From NCBI GenBank assembly GCA_965218625.1, contig CBDCLG010000017.1, forward strand, positions 62,001 to 126,000: a stretch of DNA of 64,000 bases. Reading direction: 5' to 3'. Both the position numbers and the translations under genes were made by a program. The DNA is from Bin5 sp965218625. GTDB taxonomy: Bacteria; Chloroflexota; Anaerolineae; Caldilineales; Caldilineaceae. Shown in pieces: positions 26,798 to 37,277 of this stretch; within the stretch, counting starts at the first letter, position 1, and the number at the start of each line of letters is the position of its first letter. Below the pieces are notes generated by a model, which did no database searches, had not been told where the DNA came from, and was given only the letters and a program-made list of their open reading frames with translations.

Positions 26798-27803
26798 TTG
26801 CGCGGGTCATTGCTCCGTGTCTGGGGCATTCCGGTATCTGTTGCCGGCGGCAGCCGGGCGGGCCGGCTGAGGCAAATGTTGGGAGCGCTCAAGGGCGGTC
26901 AGCGATCGACTGGGAACAACCTGGCGAGGACGGGCAGGCGCCGTATTTTCGGCGGCGGCAGATGACCTGTTGCGATGCAGCTGCCGGTTCATTTGCCGGC
27001 AAGCAGGTCTCCGGCTGTCCTCGCGCTCTGCCGTCTTGCGAGGTTCCTGGGGACTCGGCTGCATGTATGCAGAGGGCACCTTGCGCCAAGTCTGCTAACG
27101 GACAGAAAGCACTATAGAATTGATGTTCTACATCCTGAATCTGTCAATCGCCAAAGGGCAGTATACAGCGTCGACGTACATTGGTCTGCGACGGCGGTTT
27201 GGAGGTACCTTTTCCTTCCCGTTTCGTGGTTGAGTTATTGGGGCCGAACTCATGGCTCATTGGGCACGTCCAGTCTGATGCTGGGGATGTGGGGAATGAG
27301 GCTGGCGCGTCATCTGTATGTACATGGGTCGGGCGGCAGGCCGAGAAGGCTCGCCGGCGATGGTCGAACGTCGGATGTACCTCTATCCAGAGATTGTCGA
27401 GGCAGCGCGTCAGTTCTACGCATGTTAAAGCCGACGATGACCTTGTTCTTCATCATCGCCGAAAGGTTGTCGGTTGCCGCAGTTCCTTGCGAAATCGATG
27501 GCACCATCCCCGTTGACGGTGGGAGGCGCTTCGTCGCGCTACGGCTGCTATGTGTCTTCGGCATCATAGAACCTCCACCCTTCGAATTGGCGTTGATCTC
27601 CAATGGCGTCGCTGATGATTCCCGGCTGGACCTCGACTCTCAGACGCACTATCACACCTTCGCTGACATACTGATGCGATCCCCCCCGATACGCTTTCGG
27701 TCAAAGCACATCGAAAGGTATATGAACTAGGCCCCAATGACAGGGCTACGAGAGAGTAGAAATAAGGCTCATCAAGACGAAAAAAATCGTTTCATTTGAT
27801 AGC
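26798..27803. other. Gene-poor kilobase with decayed sequence
   Basis: The longest plus frame (251 codons from 26975) has no recognisable composition or motif. On the minus strand, 27310-27603 encodes a short stretch (MMKNKVIVGFNMRRTD) that resembles the NKVVxGxVN region of zinc-type sugar dehydrogenases, without neighbours to support it. I read the whole stretch as debris at the border of the AT-richer island. Confidence 0.4.
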
Positions 27804-30800
27804 TCATTCTTGGTAGACGCGTAGAATTGTCTTCATATCCCGCCAGTGCCTCTCGACAAACCGGACGCTGGTTTCCCATTCTCCCAGCTTCACCGGCACT
27901 TCGAGCCCTTCCGCACTCTGCAGAGCATGATATAACTCTGCTTCTTGTTCTTCGTCACACTTCACGAACTCCTGATACATTGCAGCGCACAGTGGACAGA
28001 GCGCTAAGAACTGAGCGTCTTGCTCCTTGCCGAAGTACTCCAACGAAAGGGCTTCTACCGCCTCAAAGTAATGCTCACCATCGCGCTTCCTGAACGGCAT
28101 TTCACTCTCGCAAATCTGGCATACCATCTGGTCAGAATCATTCGTGTATAGATTTCTAAGCCAAGTCTTGGGGTCAATACTTGTCCGTGAAGTCCTTACG
28201 CTTCTTGGTCTCGTCTCAAATTCCTTGCCTGAAGCATTTTCCATACGTTCTCTAAGTCGTTCTTGCCTTCGCTCAGGGTTGGTGGTATTTCTCTGTGGGA
28301 ACTCCGCTTGATTTTCTTGGTGCCTTTGAAGTAAGGATGCTATTTCTCTTCTAACTTCAGGAGGTGCCTCGTCAATCTGCCTTGCGACTTCAAGAGACTC
28401 TTCAGATATTCCGCTGTCTTCTGCAAATTGCGCAACGATATCTTTTTTCATCCCCAAACAGTCCGCTAATTTTTCATCACGGACAAAAAACTCGGGAAGA
28501 TCTTCAAGGGTAACCTCACTCGGTTTGCACATATTTCCGTCCGGGGCCGGCAGCCATGCTGTGTATATCAGCAACCTGCCAAACTCGGATACTTGGTTCT
28601 CTCTATAACTTCCCTCATAAGTTTGGCGGCTTGATTTCTCAACGACTCCGCGAATGCAGTCAGAGTTAGGAACAGCAATTTTGTTCCAGATGAATGCGCT
28701 CTTTTGCAGGGTAGGAGTATCTAAGGCGAGTTCCAGACCATCAATCTTGATATTGGGATCAAACCCGTTAAGCCCTCTTTCATGCCGGCCATGCTGATCA
28801 CGTATTTTGACATGCTTTTCCAAATTGCCTTCTCTTCGTTTGATCCTTACAGTTTCTATGACTCCAAGATTCCTAAACAATACAGATTGCGGGTGGTCTA
28901 AGTTGACACATGCAAATGAATCGTTCCCGGAGAAATACATGTGCAACTCTTCATTTCTAAAATAGACTTGGAATGGCCCCCGGTAGACAGTTTTTCCCGA
29001 ATGTGGACTCTCAGCAAGAATAAACGGGATTTCAAGCAACTGTTTCCGAAGTCGATTCTTCTTTTCTTGTGAATCAGTCTCGTATGCGCGTTCAATCCTC
29101 TTAAGGTCAAACCTGTTTTCTTCGATGGAGACTGCAATGCGATCGTTTCGATACTTCGGGAGAATCTTTTCAATGACTTCGGCAACCAAGTCCAGTTCTG
29201 GGATTCCCAACTGGCTCAAGAAACGACGAGCTCCTTTATTCTCAGAGAGTCCCAACTTCACGATAGGAAGCGAAGTGTCGATATCCGTCCTACTAGCCAA
29301 ATATGCGTTTGGAGATCCGTTAGCTCGGAATGGACTCACATGTGTCCCGTCCTGAAGGCGGAGAATAGGTTCGTTTCGGAGTATACCTCCTGCTTGCCAG
29401 TGCCGCGGGGGACGCCATAGGGCCTCTTGTCCAGACAGAAACTTGTAGAATTCAATAAACCACTCGTCGGATTGGCAAGCCAAAAATTGCTCGTTTAATC
29501 TGCGGGCAACCATTTCTGGGTCAACTTCCACAACCTCAAGTTCAGACCGGAGATATCGCCAAAGGGCGGGAGTTCGCCGTTCGGAAATTTCGGACGACAG
29601 CCACTTAGTAACGTCCGTCGTCTGGAGCAATTGGCGAAGCTGATTCGAATTGAGCAGTTTGGTCAACCGCTCGCTACCGGCGATCTTAGCGTTTCGAGCA
29701 GCAACAAACGTGCCATCATCAGCCGGGAGAAGCTCTTCGTCCATTAGAGTCCTGCGCACTTTGCTGAAGATAGGGTAGAACAAACTGGAATCCGAGAAAT
29801 CGTCCATCCCGATGGGCAAGGCTTCTAACAGAGACACCGATGACAATCCCATTTCTTTCAACTGTAGCAGAGACTCAGCAACCAACTCAGCAGTTTGCTT
29901 GATTAGCTCCCTATTCCAAGCATCATGTTCGGGGATATTGTCGCGTGCAGGCGTTGTCCGATAGGGCCCCTGAAGCAAGAAGCCCAATCCTGTAGTTTTT
30001 TCGGTTGGAAAATAGACGACCAGCGGTGCTGAATGAATCCTCATGATACTCTCCGTCTCATCTCTTGTGCTGTTTTCAAGCCGAAATCCTATTTCAACGG
30101 CCCCCTGACCACTGTTATCAGGAACCGTCACTGGCTTTTCAAAGATAAGCCAGTCTTCGCTCTCGTCCTGACCGTTGTTGTGTCCGATAACTGTAACGCG
30201 GTGCGCGGTCTTACAATTGTCAACTTGCTCGACTTCCTTGAGGTACTGCCCTTCTTCCTGGGCTGGCTCAACGCGCCATTCAATTTCGTCAATCCGCCTC
30301 AAGAACAACATTACACTTGGCCCAAGCCTCCGCAACTTTTGCAAAATCAGATCAAAAGCTTTCCTCTCGGACAACTCGGTGTGATCGAAAGGAAAGATGA
30401 ATAAGGTTTCATCTGGCTCGATTGAAAGGCCGGGACTCGGTTCTTTCGCTTCAGGACGGATGTATCGTTTTATTGCGAAATGTTCATCGCCGGAATGAAT
30501 CTCAGGAGAAGCTGTGAAGGCGTATACTGACTTGAAACCAATGCCAAATGTGCCAATTTGGGCGAAATCCTCTTTCTTGGTTCCCATTAGTACGTCAGAA
30601 ATACCCCTTACATCTTCCTCATTGAACAATTCCCCAAAGTGTCTAAATTCCAGTCTGTCCTGGAACAAGACAAACTGCACTTTACAGGAAAGATCGTCTC
30701 CCCGATTGTTCCTGACCCGCCTATCCAAAGCATCCTCAGCATTTTGCAATAGCTCATAGATAAAATGAGATTTCTCACTGTACAGCTGCTCAGAAATCAG

Positions 30801-30875
30801 ACGTCCCATATCGTCGAATTCTTCGCCGCGTCGACGTATATTGTCCTGGCAGATTTTTTTGTAGTTGCTTGGCAT
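27804..30875 (-). CDS. Sacsin/HSP90-type GHKL ATPase with C-terminal treble-clef (HNH-like) domain
   Basis: 1023 aa. The N-terminal Bergerat fold shows ELLQNAEDA at 41-49 (N box), FRHFGELFNEEDV (where DNG is usual) and GTFGIGFKS at 108-116. A long uncharacterised middle follows. Residues 919-965 hold CQIC and CPLC with YFEAVEAL between; the pattern is HNH/treble-clef, but the catalytic His positions are Glu and Ala, so nuclease activity is doubtful. The ATG at 30875 has AGAGGGGGC upstream; a TTG 25 codons earlier is possible. It is third in the island operon, 95 bp after the helicase. AT-richer than the flanks. Likely a defence ATPase. Confidence 0.8.
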   Translation of the reverse strand: MPSNYKKICQDNIRRRGEEFDDMGRLISEQLYSEKSHFIYELLQNAEDALDRRVRNNRGDDLSCKVQFVLFQDRLEFRHFGELFNEEDVRGISDVLMGTKKEDFAQIGTFGIGFKSVYAFTASPEIHSGDEHFAIKRYIRPEAKEPSPGLSIEPDETLFIFPFDHTELSERKAFDLILQKLRRLGPSVMLFLRRIDEIEWRVEPAQEEGQYLKEVEQVDNCKTAHRVTVIGHNNGQDESEDWLIFEKPVTVPDNSGQGAVEIGFRLENSTRDETESIMRIHSAPLVVYFPTEKTTGLGFLLQGPYRTTPARDNIPEHDAWNRELIKQTAELVAESLLQLKEMGLSSVSLLEALPIGMDDFSDSSLFYPIFSKVRRTLMDEELLPADDGTFVAARNAKIAGSERLTKLLNSNQLRQLLQTTDVTKWLSSEISERRTPALWRYLRSELEVVEVDPEMVARRLNEQFLACQSDEWFIEFYKFLSGQEALWRPPRHWQAGGILRNEPILRLQDGTHVSPFRANGSPNAYLASRTDIDTSLPIVKLGLSENKGARRFLSQLGIPELDLVAEVIEKILPKYRNDRIAVSIEENRFDLKRIERAYETDSQEKKNRLRKQLLEIPFILAESPHSGKTVYRGPFQVYFRNEELHMYFSGNDSFACVNLDHPQSVLFRNLGVIETVRIKRREGNLEKHVKIRDQHGRHERGLNGFDPNIKIDGLELALDTPTLQKSAFIWNKIAVPNSDCIRGVVEKSSRQTYEGSYRENQVSEFGRLLIYTAWLPAPDGNMCKPSEVTLEDLPEFFVRDEKLADCLGMKKDIVAQFAEDSGISEESLEVARQIDEAPPEVRREIASLLQRHQENQAEFPQRNTTNPERRQERLRERMENASGKEFETRPRSVRTSRTSIDPKTWLRNLYTNDSDQMVCQICESEMPFRKRDGEHYFEAVEALSLEYFGKEQDAQFLALCPLCAAMYQEFVKCDEEQEAELYHALQSAEGLEVPVKLGEWETSVRFVERHWRDMKTILRVYQE

Positions 30876-30970
30876 AGTGCCCCCTCTTGTATCGACAGTC
30901 TTTCCAATTTCATCAAAGGCCGAGTAATCGATCACTTCAACCGTTTCCAAAGGATCACAATTTTACATCC

Positions 30971-33187
30971 TTATACATGCTTTACGGTCAAGACCCCGTA
31001 TGCCACAGGTTCGTGGACAACATCCGCTCTCCCCATGGCGCTATCCAACTCCTGGATTCTCCGGGTGAAGTCCGCCTCCGCGCTGTCGACTTGCGATCGG
31101 CGCATCCTCCGTATCTTCTCATTGTTTGCTTGTTCAAGCTGCTCATTGAGAAGCCCTACGCGTGCTTTATGACTGGTTGACAGGCTTTCTCTGCGGTACG
31201 CGGCCAACTCCTGCGTCCGTCGTTGATGCTCTGCGCGTGCTGCAGACCATAGTTGATAATGTTGTGCCTCCAGTTCGTCCCAAACAGGCGGGATGTTGTC
31301 TCCCTGTTCATCCGGCGCGACATCCACCGCTTTCTCAAGTAGACTGTCGAGGTGCGGCGTTACCGCGTCCGACGAGGCGATTGGCTTGAGCGCGAGATCC
31401 TCTCTGATGCCGTGGAACTGCCACTGGTAGATGACAAATTCGTAACGGCCAGCCGGTACCTCGTTGGCCTGCACCTTCAGCTTGGCAACCGCTTTCTGAA
31501 CGGTATGGGAAAGTAGCGCCGCCGCCTGTTTCACCAATGGATGCAACGGCATGATGAAAGCAGCATCAGGATGTTCTGTGGCGCAGTTCGACTCAAAAGT
31601 CATGGCCAAATGTTGATCCGTCCCTTTCAGCCATTTTTCCCATTCGCGATAGGCGAGCGCGTCTTGGCGGGGAAGTTTCTGCAAATCACGCAAGAGGATG
31701 GTACGCGCCTCCTGTGAGAGACGGAGCGTTCTCAGGGGCCTCTCTCCCAGGATGAACTCCTGATCCTGTCCACATGCCTGCTGTAGATAGAGCGCGACGA
31801 GCCTGTGGATGGATGTCGAAGTCAACCAGAAGCTGGAGGCGTCTTCAATCTCCCTCTTCATCCGGTCCTCAGGAAGGCGGATGCCGAAAAGCTCCATCTG
31901 TTTCTGTTCCAGCGCCGCTTGCTCTTGTACCAGACGAATATTGTTATCCGCCAGCTGCTGCAATTGAGCCCCTCGCTCCTCTTCGTTCAGAGTGTAGTTT
32001 TCAGCGATATTCCTGATCTCTCTGGTGATGTCCCCGAGGATCTCTTCGCTGCCGCCTAGGGCGCTCTCGAACACGCCGATGCGAACGAGACAACGCTCGT
32101 AGATGTCGGCGTCCACCGTCCCCGGGGTGATCAGATTGACAATGGCAATACTTTCACTCTTCTGGCCTACCCTGTCGATACGACCGATTCGTTGCTCGAC
32201 ACGCATTGGGTTCCACGGCAGATCATAGTTCACAATGCAGTCGCAGAACTGGTAATCCAACCCTTCACAACCGATTTCCGAAAACAGCAGGATGTCGAGA
32301 GTGTTGCTGTCTTCTCGCGGCATCGCGAAACGATTGCGAAGCGCAAGGCGCTCCTCGTCGGGCGTCCCGCCGTGGAGCATGCCCACCCGCAGCCCGTCTT
32401 CCTTGAGACGTTCGAACAGATAGTGCAGAGTATGGCGAAAGCTGCTGAACAGCATCACCTTGTTGTTGGGCAGGTTCTGCTTGTCCCGGATGATATCGTG
32501 AAGGCGTTCATACTTCGGATCGGAAGGGTCGAGCGCACGCGCTTGCTCAAGAACGGCCTGAATCTTCAGCTGGATGGAGTCGACGGCATCACTTCGCATA
32601 ATGGGCACCGTATTGTCGGCTTCGGTCCATTCCAATTCGTCAATGTGACGGTTCAAGATGTTATCGAGAAATGGCGCAAGTCCAAAGAGGCAGCTTGCAG
32701 CCTGCCGCCTGATCGTCGTCATCATAAAATTAACGCTGATATCGCTGTGAAGCCGGCTGAAAATCTCCGCCTGTACCTGGAGCAGAGCGTCGTGAAGCTT
32801 TTTCTGGCCGGCTGTGAACGAAACGGCTACAGTCTCGGGTTTTCGAATCGTGAACTCACCGATATCGCGACGCCGCGTTCGGTTGATGATGCCTGAGAAC
32901 GTATGCAGCGCCTCTATGTCCGTGATGAGTTGAATTCTTTCGTCTTCGGCACCGCTCGCAGCAGCGGATGCGTTCCAAGTCGGGGAGGCTTCTCTCCGCA
33001 GCTTCTGGGCGGCAACACTGGATTCGACATTCTGCTGATTTGAGTGGCCCCACGTTAAGACCCGTCCTCTGATCCGGTTGAACTCAGGACTGTGACTGAG
33101 GATCGCTCGTCCCCAGTCGGTGGAAGCCGCCTTGTTCAAGGGCTTCGGCCGCGCGCGCTGACCAGTCCGGCTCCTGCGCGCGTGCAT
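30971..33187 (-). pseudogene. SNF2/DEAH-type helicase, C-terminal fragment (downstream of a frameshift)
   Basis: Real sequence starts near 33145 (AASTDWGRAILSHSPEF); codons before that are out of frame. The fragment shows NNKVMLFSSFRHTLHYLFERL, the motif V region LLFSEIGCEGLDYQFCDCIVN and motif VI RVEQRIGRIDRVGQKS. A long C-terminal region with Gln/Glu-rich helices follows. Together with the upstream fragment it makes a protein of about 1,100 aa, similar in size and motifs to the DISARM DrmD and RapA-like helicases. The two frames overlap for 104 bp and differ by +1. Confidence 0.8.
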
Positions 33188-34346
33188 GGTTCACCGCCTG
33201 GTTAATAAAAGGATTTGGCTCCGCCATATGTTTGAAGCTTTCCTGATCCATGATGAGATCGGGGCGAAGCGCATTCAGAAGAACAAACAGGTCATGGCTG
33301 CCAAGTTGGATTGGGGTAGCGGTCAGGAATACCGCCGCTTCTGCATGATCGCAGAAAAATCCTACGGCCCTGTGGGCATAGGTCTCCTGATTACGGATAT
33401 GATGCGCTTCATCCACGATCACGAGATCGAAACGTGGAGGCGGATCCAAATCCAAGAGACCCTTTCTGGGTCTTCGCTTGCCCTCAGCCCCTGAACCGTA
33501 AACAAGTGCGTCGTCGAGTAATGAATAAGGGAGTATGACTTTCTGATGCTGATCAGGCCACACCCCTTCCAAGTCCAACTCGTCAATGCAGTATCTCAGC
33601 GTAGGACCATCAAGAGGAGTGAAACGCTCCTCAAACCGTTTCATCTCGCTCTCCCACTTTCGTTCGGTCACCAATGGACGGGGACATATAATGAGAACGG
33701 ACCTGATATCCCGCCTGGCCTGTAGTTCCCGGAGGATCAATCCAGCCTCAATGGTCTTGCCAACGCCGACACCATCCGCGATCAACAGCCTCGGGCGATC
33801 TGACCGAATGAAGCGCAGGACAGGCCGGAACTGATAGGGTATAAAGTCAACCCGCGCCGCGTTGAGCGAATACAACGTCGACAGGCTGGGATGCCGAATC
33901 TGGAGGGCAGTCAGATAGGCGTGAAACTGGTCAAGCGAAAGAAACTGAGCTTCATCACGTGGCGCTTCAGCCTTCAATTGTGAGGCGTAATACGACTGGA
34001 TGGTCCCCCCTACAAATACCTTGACGCGGTTCTCAGGCTGGCCCGGCAACAGTTCGACGACAGCGCCTTTCACGGAGGGATCGGACCTCAACATCACAAT
34101 CTGGCCTGGTGAAAACTCAGGGGAATGTTCTTCGATCCTCAGAGGGCCCTCACTTTCATCGATCGCAATCTGATCCGGAGACAGACCAACCGATTCGTAG
34201 GTGCGTCCGTCACGGTCGCTGAACTCAACTTCAAACGCATTGCCGTCTGCAAGAATCTCTACGACTGTACCGACTTGCCCACGTCGAAGATCGTATTCGG
34301 GGATATCTCCTGTCAAGGCAACTACATCGAATAGTTTGATATTCAT
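33084..34346 (-). pseudogene. DUF4926 domain fused to the N-terminal part of an SNF2/DEAH-type helicase (frameshifted 3' end)
   Basis: Residues 1-63 (KLFDVVALTGDIPEY, LRRGQVGTVVEIL, FEVEFSDRDGRTY) match the small DUF4926 family. Residues ~64-130 look like a helicase N-terminal domain (SPGQIVMLRSDPSVKGAVVEL). The first RecA domain follows: IADGVGVGKTIEAG (Walker A, about residue 190), LIICPRPLV, IVDEAHHIRN (DEAH box) and FLTATPIQ (motif III). After about residue 400 the frame leaves the family and stops. Its ATG overlaps the DUF6883 stop (ATGA). If the frameshift is real, the helicase lacks its second RecA domain. Confidence 0.82.
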
Positions 34347-34699
34347 GTGCTCTCACCTCCTACAATCGACATCGGAAAGCAAGTTGTCAATCTCGGCGCA
34401 TCGGAACTGTGCTCGATAATCCAGGCACTTCGGACTGTGGCCCGTCTGCCTTGCCGGACAAGCTCGAAGTCTACATTGTAGCGCTGGCCATACGCGTCGC
34501 GTCGTCCCAATTGTGCGTCGTTTGTCTTGACCGCTTCCAACAAGACACTGCGTAACTCTTGCGCATCACTAGCAGTTATGCCAAGCATAGCGACGAATAG
34601 ACGAGCTTTGTGTTTCCCGTGTTCATGCGTCGAATTCAGGCAGTAATCACGCAGTTTGCGAATGTCCACGACGGCATGTTCGGCCTCTGGCACTTTCAT
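34343..34699 (-). CDS. DUF6883 family protein
   Basis: 118 aa, beginning MKVPEAEHAVVDIRKLRDYC, then GKHKARLFVAMLGITASDAQEL, RRDAYGQRYNVDFELVR and RRATVRSAWIIEHSSDAPRLTTC. From memory DUF6883 genes often sit beside DUF4926 genes as a two-gene module of unknown (possibly toxin-related) function. Here the partner DUF4926 is the N-terminal domain of the helicase and the two reading frames overlap by four bases. The ATG at 34699 is chosen because upstream codons are not family-like. Confidence 0.7.
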   Translation of the reverse strand: MKVPEAEHAVVDIRKLRDYCLNSTHEHGKHKARLFVAMLGITASDAQELRSVLLEAVKTNDAQLGRRDAYGQRYNVDFELVRQGRRATVRSAWIIEHSSDAPRLTTCFPMSIVGGEST

Positions 34700-34742
34700 C
34701 AAAATACTGAATTGGTCATGGTTGGCCCCAGTCGTTAGGCCA

Positions 34743-34882
34743 CGAAATGGGAAGAATAAGGTGCATCTAGGCGAATGTGGCCGGCTCAGAACAGAACACG
34801 ATATGGTGAGCCCCGATCTTTGGACCACAGGACGGGAAACATAAAGTGCATCCAGACGGATGCGGCCGGTTCTAATCAGAGT
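34743..34882. repeat. Imperfect direct repeat upstream of the helicase operon
   Basis: Copies at about 34743-34795 and 34831-34882 share AATAAGGTGCAT / CATAAAGTGCAT, then TAGGCGAATGTGGCCGG / CAGACGGATGCGGCCGG. The second holds the hairpin GCATCC-AGAC-GGATGC. They may be remnants of mobile-element ends or regulator sites. Confidence 0.55.
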
Positions 34883-34920
34883 CTGGAGTGCTCTTCCGCC
34901 TACGTGCGATAGTTGAGACT

Positions 34921-35190
34921 TTAGTGCGGTCTCTCATGGTTGTAGAAGACCCTGGCCCGTCTTCCAGCAGGTGCCGTTTTCAGGCCCGTATCAGGCCGGC
35001 ATGAATCTCTGTGTTCACTGGACAACTGGCTAGTCGTCTTGCTGCCTTCCAGCGCTTCCAGCGCAATCCGAAACTTGTAGGCCGCCGAGTGGCGCCGCCG
35101 TTTCTTGACCATCGTTCTGCCCCTCCACAGGCTGGGTGAACTGTTCCATTATACACCTTAGCTTGTGGTCCAGTTTTTTTGGGCCCACTT
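34921..35190 (-). mobile_element. IS3-family insertion sequence remnant
   Basis: The minus frame 34921-35112 starts with an OrfA-like MVKKRRRHSAAYKFRIALEA and jumps to the OrfB C-terminal motif VFYNHERPH, so most of the transposase is deleted. The AT-rich lead-in with CTGGACCACAAGCTAAGGTG (minus) near 35160-35180 resembles an IS3-type terminal region. It is non-functional. Confidence 0.7.
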
Positions 35191-35426
35191 CAACCGCAGT
35201 CAATAGTGAAATCCAAATCCTCGTCGAATAGTCGTTACTCTCCGCAATCAGCATTTGTCGTTTGGGCTTAGTGCAGTTCGAAATCCTCCATGACAGTTTC
35301 AAATTCGAATGCGAGATAGAAGTGGCGCCGCTCCAGTCGGTCACGTGTCGGCAGTTCGCCAAGCTATAGGCGCAGGCGCGCGATCGTATGGCGTGTAGGG
35401 CAGAGCAGTTACCGACTCACGCGGCT

Positions 35427-35455
35427 TTGGCGTCGCCTGCGCGAAGTGGTAGATT
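35427..35455 (+). promoter_or_regulatory. Promoter of the methylase gene
   Basis: TTGGCG (35427-35432), 17-base spacer, TAGATT (35450-35455). The expected start at about 35462 is only four bases before an ATG at 35466. Confidence 0.5.
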
Positions 35456-35476
35456 GACGGCATCTATGTCAGTATT

Positions 35477-36934
35477 TTGTCAACCGTTTGCGCGTCCGCC
35501 GGGCAACTTATTCACATGCCGCACCAGACGGAACCGAGCGCCAACAACGCGTTAGGCAACCTGCTCCAGGCGATGCTGCCGCGCAGCGAGGTCCGGTCGG
35601 AGCACACCGGCCTGATCGCCGGCCAGCCGGGACTTCGGCCCGACATTCTCATCACCGCGGCCGGCAGCGCGCCGGTGGTGATCGAGGCGGAGTACATGCC
35701 CGCCGCGCACGCCGAAGAGGAAGCGAAGCAACGGCTCGGGCTGGAAACGACCGTCTTTGGACGGACCATCGAAGCCGCCATCGCCCTGCGCTACCCGAGC
35801 GACGTGGGCGATGCGAACGATCTCCACGCCGTCCTGTCAGAGGCCCGCCTGTCATACTGTGTTTTTACTGAGAACGGCGGCGCCGAACGCTTTCCCGAGT
35901 CCGGCTGGCTGGACGGAAGCGTCGAGGACCTGGCCGACATGGTGCGCCTCGTCTCCGTCCCCCAGCATGCCGTTGACCAGGCAACCACCACCCTGCAGGA
36001 GGGCATCGACGCCGCGGCCAAGTTCCTCGATGAGATAGACCAGACCCGTCCCGGCATCACCGCGGAAATAGCCGGCCTGCTGGGCATGGCCAACGTGCGC
36101 CAGACCCGTCGCATGGCCTGTGCTATCATCGCCAACGCCCTCGTCTTCCACGATCAGATCGCCGGCATGCACGCGCGTATCAAGTCGCTCGCGCTGGCCT
36201 GCGGCGACGGTGTAGCCAACCCGCAGGGTGAGGTCCTTGAGGCCTGGACCGCCATTCTCAACATCAACTACTGGCCCATCTTCGCCATCGCCAAGGATAT
36301 CCTGGAGCACCTGGATTCCGCTGACGCGGCCCGCATCCTGCGGCGCCTGCGCTACACCGCCCAGGCCGTCAACGCGAGCGGCGTCGAGAACGCCCACGAC
36401 CTGACCGGGCGCATCTTCCAGCGGCTCATCGCCGACCGCAAGTATCTCGCCACCTTCTACACGCTGCCCGCGTCCGCCGCGCTGCTGGCTCGGCTCGCCG
36501 TCGCCAAGCTGGAAGGCGTCGACTGGGCGGACCCTGAAGCCATCGGCAGCCTGCGCGTCGGCGACTTCGCCTGCGGCACCGGCGCATTGCTCTCCGCCGT
36601 CTACGAGCAGATCGCCGCCCGCCACGAGCGCGCCGGCGGCAACGCATCCAAGCTGCACCAGGTGATGATGGAAGAGGTCCTCTACGGCTGCGACGTCATG
36701 CCGTCGGCTATCCACATCACCGGCTCCACGCTTTCGGGCGTCGAACCGGCGGTCGGCTTTACCAACTCGCGTCTTTACACCATGCCCTACGGCCGCCAGA
36801 AGGACGGCAGCGTGATGATCGGCTCGCTGGAGCTGCTCCAGTCCTCCAGGGTGACAGACGCTGTTCAACACCAGCGACCCGGCCTTGCGCACCGGCAGCG
36901 CCGGAGAAGAGACTGCCGCACAGGTGCGCACTGA
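35477..36934 (+). pseudogene. N6-adenine DNA methylase, N-terminal fragment
   Basis: GC-rich N-terminal two fifths of a type I/BREX-like class N-6 methylase. The text begins with a nuclease-like region (RPDILITAAGSAPVVIEAEY) and continues through a helical HsdM-like part. The SAM motif I is VGDFACGTGALLSAVYEQ, and GCDVMPSAIHIT follows. Codons after about 36860 (RVTDAVQHQRP) are out of frame. The annotated frame has a TTG at 35477 or ATG at 35516. An out-of-frame ATG at 35466, close to the predicted transcription start, may be the original start. The intact gene would run to 38417 but needs at least three frame changes. Confidence 0.8.
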
Positions 36935-37277
36935 GATACCGGACGAAAGCTTTGATCTAGTGATTATGAATCCGCCTTTTACCAAGCCCGGCTCGGATTG
37001 GGAAGGTAGTGACAGAGAAGAAGATTACATAAAACATTTCAAGGGGCTTAGCACAGACTTAGCTACGCAAAAGGATATGGCGAAAAGCCTAAGACAGTAC
37101 ACAAAAGATACTTGCTATCATGGTTACGCAGGCATTGCCTCTGCGTTTGCGGCGTTGGCCCACAACAAGATCAAACCAGGCGGAGTCCTCTGGCTCTTGT
37201 GCTACCACTTTCTGCTTCTGTTGGTTTATCTTGGCAGGGTTTACGCGAATTGCTTGCAGAAAGTTATACAGAGTTGA
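36885..37277 (+). pseudogene. N6-adenine methylase, NPPF-containing fragment
   Basis: Holds the catalytic motif IV (DLVIMNPPFTKPGSD) and ends at HNKIKPGGVL, after which the frame is wrong. The frame that continues from the upstream fragment starts near 36862. Base composition changes to AT-rich near 36940. Confidence 0.78.

Larger units (their letters stand above)
34700..35465. other. Divergent intergenic region of the island
   Basis: Contains an imperfect ~50-bp direct repeat (34743-34795 and 34831-34882), an IS3-type remnant (34921-35190) and the methylase promoter (35427-35455). No intact gene was found. Confidence 0.6.

Noticed and set aside
26975..27730. 251-codon plus-strand gene in the spacer
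   Set aside because: Biased, motif-free composition and no start context; considered debris.
34921..35112. Functional transposase gene
   Set aside because: Only the OrfA start and OrfB end remain; the catalytic DDE region is missing.
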